Positions 14,081-15,784 of a stretch of 15,784 nucleotides of DNA are shown here, in pieces. A model generated the notes under the pieces. That model made no database searches and had not been told where the DNA came from. It saw only the letters and a program-made list of their open reading frames with translations. The DNA is from an uncultured Lysobacteraceae bacterium (lineage in GTDB: Bacteria > Pseudomonadota > Gammaproteobacteria > Xanthomonadales > Xanthomonadaceae). Numbering within the stretch: the stretch's first letter is position 1; every line of letters begins with the position of its first letter. The stretch spans positions 1-15,784 of the forward strand of contig CAMLLG010000081.1 of NCBI GenBank assembly GCA_946480825.1, given 5' to 3'. The position numbers and the translations under genes are program-made.

Positions 14081-15277
14081 ATGAAAAAGCATCACGTATC
14101 GATCAGGCTCGGCCTGCTGGCGGCAGGCATCGCGGCGAGCTCGCTGGTTTCGGCGGGCAATCCGGGCAAGATCCAGAACACCACCGCGGTCGCCGCGGAC
14201 CGCACGCCCGTCGTATCGCTCACCCGGACCATGGGCGATGTCGGGTTCGAGATTTTCGACGGCCAGACGCCCCGCTACAGCCTCTCGACCCTGCCGAAAA
14301 ACGCCACCGAGGCCATCGTCTACATCGATGTCGACAGCGTCGAGTGGAACAGGAAGAAGATGCAGGCCGCGCTGAATCTCGCCCGTGACCTGAACTGGGT
14401 CGTCATGGTGGAGAGCGGAAGCTGGAACGTGCCGCGCCTGCACACTTTCCTCGCCACGCATCTGCCGCGCGTGAACACGAAAAAGCTTCAGAACGTCGCG
14501 GTCAGGATTTCCTGGCAAAACGGCCGGGCCGTCGCGACCGATCTCGCACCGAGCGAAGCCGCGGTCGAGGTGGGCATCGATTACCTGCAGACCTCGGAAG
14601 CGAAAGCCCTGCTCGCGAACGACAGGATGACCAAGGCCATCGCGCCGGGCAGCAACTATGCATGGTTCGCCAACAACGCCTACCAGGCCACCGCGAGCAG
14701 CAGAACGGTGGGCACCCGGTTCTACTCGGTCGCGCTGAATCGCGATGTCGTGAAGGTCTGGAGAAGCACCAGCAACGGCACGACCGACTGCATCGTCTCC
14801 TGGCGAGGCAGCTCGACCGCGGGCGACTGGCTGACGAACATCGAAAACCAGTTCGGCACGGCGGTCGCCGTGCCGGGCGAATCGTCGACGAACACCGCAA
14901 GGATCGGAAGCGGATATGCCAGCAGGCTCAACAGTTACAGAGCCGCCGTCAATGCGGTCGCCTGCAACAACACCTACAAGGTGACTGGGCACAGCCTGGG
15001 CGGCGCCATGGCGGAAGCGTATTCCTTCACCATCCGCGGCAAACGGCCGAGCCTGGAAGCCTACAATCCGGCGCGCGTCGGCAACGCCAGCTTCCGCACG
15101 CAGCTGGTGTCGGCCCTCGGCACCGCGAAAGTCGAGGTCTTCTGCAGGAATCTGGACCCGGTCTGGACCGTCCCGTTCGGTTTGCAGCACGTGGGCAGCA
15201 ACAACGGCTGTACGTACTGGGGCAGCTCCGTGTCCATCAACCCGGTCGCGAATCACGCCATGAATCTGTGGCTGTAA
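14081..15277 (+). CDS. Secreted class-3 lipase with unrecognised N-terminal domain
   Basis: A 398-residue precursor: signal peptide MKKHHVSIRL plus hydrophobic core, cleavage about VSA-G at residue 25. The C-terminal half (about 185-398) is a class-3 (fungal-type) lipase: SWRGS at 240-244 gives the oxyanion region, GHSLGG places the nucleophile at S305, NLDPVWTVP supplies a candidate acid D359, and NHAMNLWL a candidate H392. Four cysteines (237, 295, 355, 377) may form disulfides. Residues about 40-180 have a mixed alpha/beta look (IVYIDVDSVEW, LNWVVMVESGSW, LQNVAVRISW) that I do not recognise. About ten of its two dozen arginines use AGG or AGA, unlike neighbouring genes, which suggests transfer. 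The leader has TAGGGA before ATG 14081, and a strong terminator follows. Confidence 0.9.
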   Translation: MKKHHVSIRLGLLAAGIAASSLVSAGNPGKIQNTTAVAADRTPVVSLTRTMGDVGFEIFDGQTPRYSLSTLPKNATEAIVYIDVDSVEWNRKKMQAALNLARDLNWVVMVESGSWNVPRLHTFLATHLPRVNTKKLQNVAVRISWQNGRAVATDLAPSEAAVEVGIDYLQTSEAKALLANDRMTKAIAPGSNYAWFANNAYQATASSRTVGTRFYSVALNRDVVKVWRSTSNGTTDCIVSWRGSSTAGDWLTNIENQFGTAVAVPGESSTNTARIGSGYASRLNSYRAAVNAVACNNTYKVTGHSLGGAMAEAYSFTIRGKRPSLEAYNPARVGNASFRTQLVSALGTAKVEVFCRNLDPVWTVPFGLQHVGSNNGCTYWGSSVSINPVANHAMNLWL

Positions 15278-15323
15278 GCGCCTGCACTGCCTATTGAAGT
15301 CGCTGTCGAGTGCTTTCCAGGCG

Positions 15324-15356
15324 CACGTGGCGGACCTCGGTCCGCCACGTGTTTTT
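15324..15356 (+). terminator. Rho-independent terminator after the lipase gene
   Basis: A perfect 13-bp stem, 15324-15336 with 15339-15351 (CACGTGGCGGACC and its complement), is followed directly by TTTTT. The tip as drawn is only two bases, so the top two pairs probably open to a six-base loop. It lies 47 bases after the lipase stop and should end that transcript before the convergent MacB-like gene. Confidence 0.9.
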
Positions 15357-15370
15357 CGGGCAGACCAAAA

Positions 15371-15439
15371 CCGGTAGAGCGACCTTCAGGCCGCTGCTGT
15401 TGTTTCAATGATGCAGCGGCCTGAAGGCCGCTCTACCGG
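15371..15439. repeat. Double REP palindrome (GTAG-type), copy 2
   Basis: Arms 15371-15397 and 15413-15439 are inverted with a single mismatch (A at 15382), separated by 15 bases. It has the same layout, arm length and spacing as the element at 1681-1749, including the GTAG head and TC loop. The stem is AGCGGCCT/AGGCCGCT here against AGCGGGCT/AGCCCGCT there, a paired change that preserves base pairing. It also sits between two convergent genes, seven bases from the MacB-like stop codon. Confidence 0.9.
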
Positions 15440-15446
15440 TGCGGAC

Positions 15447-15784
15447 TCACTGCTGCCGCAGCGCCTCGATCGGATCGAGTTTCGCCGCCTTGCTCGCCGG
15501 GTAGTAACCGAAGAACAATCCGGTCGCGATCGAGAACCCTGCGGCCAGCCCGATCACCTGACTGTTGAGCGCCACCGGCAGGGCACCGACCTTGCTGACC
15601 AGCAGTGCGCCGATCACGCCCAGACCGATGCCGACCACGCCGCCGATCAGCGAGATCAGCATGGCTTCGGCGAGGAACTGGCGACGGATGTCGCGCGGGC
15701 CCGCGCCGACCGCCATGCGCAGGCCGATCTCGCGGATGCGTTCGGTCACCGACACCAGCATGATGTTCATGATGCCGATGCCGC
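15447..15784 (-). CDS. MacB-like ABC transporter permease, C-terminal part (5' end outside window)
   Basis: The frame is open to the window edge; about 112 codons and the stop are present. GIGIMNIMLVSVTERIREIG, then LRMAVGAGPRDIRRQFLAEA, is the MacB/FtsX-family region after the large periplasmic domain: the end of helix 2 and the cytoplasmic loop. Two further hydrophobic helices (about 38-60 and 70-92 of the ATG-to-stop stretch) and the family end GYYPASKAAKLDPIEALR follow. Such permeases form MacB-type tripartite pumps or lipoprotein/peptide exporters; the substrate cannot be told from this end. The ATG at 15770 is internal to the gene and not a start. Confidence 0.92.
   Translation of the reverse strand, partial: GIGIMNIMLVSVTERIREIGLRMAVGAGPRDIRRQFLAEAMLISLIGGVVGIGLGVIGALLVSKVGALPVALNSQVIGLAAGFSIATGLFFGYYPASKAAKLDPIEALRQQ

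Noticed and set aside
13853..15256. 467-codon minus-strand open frame opposite the lipase
   Set aside because: The plus strand encodes a complete lipase with signal peptide and GHSLGG motif; the antisense product has no recognisable feature.

Overview
The window is GC-rich, densely coded bacterial DNA. Gene content and order point to a gammaproteobacterium of the Lysobacteraceae/Xanthomonadaceae (Lysobacter- or Luteimonas-like): apaG-apaH, an lgt-thyA-folA operon, an OmpR/EnvZ-type pair, a MacB-like permease, and palindromic repeats with a GTAG head like the SMAG/REP elements of Stenotrophomonas. The genus is inferred from this; no rRNA is present to confirm it.

Left part (1-5408). The 3' end of apaG runs into apaH and then into a DUF1287 lipoprotein gene; each junction is a one-base stop/start overlap. 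Facing them on the minus strand is a housekeeping series read as dgkA, terC, a TPM-domain remnant, lgt, thyA and folA. lgt-thyA-folA is translationally coupled. The convergent junction DUF1287/folA is filled by a double REP palindrome, and the palindrome provides the folA stop codon.

Middle part (5545-9757). A two-component pair (response regulator then kinase, minus strand, ATGA overlap) is divergent from a small Spy/CpxP-like periplasmic protein. This resembles cpxP facing cpxRA. Behind the Spy-like gene lie a lipoprotein gene and a coupled 119-residue helical protein, neither recognised. Together they may be an envelope-stress module, and the lipoprotein pair is the best candidate for undescribed biology.

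Right part (9797-15784). A DUF2946 gene with a leaderless-looking start and a PCuAC-type copper chaperone gene form a copper-related pair, interrupted by a 172-bp fold-back element that looks like a MITE. Then come a minus-strand sigma-70-like/VOC pair, an AT-richer insert with a PD-(D/E)XK-like nuclease gene, a secreted isoaspartyl peptidase/asparaginase, and a secreted class-3 lipase with an unrecognised N-terminal domain and foreign-looking arginine codons. The lipase ends at a strong terminator and a second REP palindrome, beyond which lies the 3' end of a MacB-like permease.

I saw no tRNA, rRNA, CRISPR array, intact insertion sequence or prophage gene.
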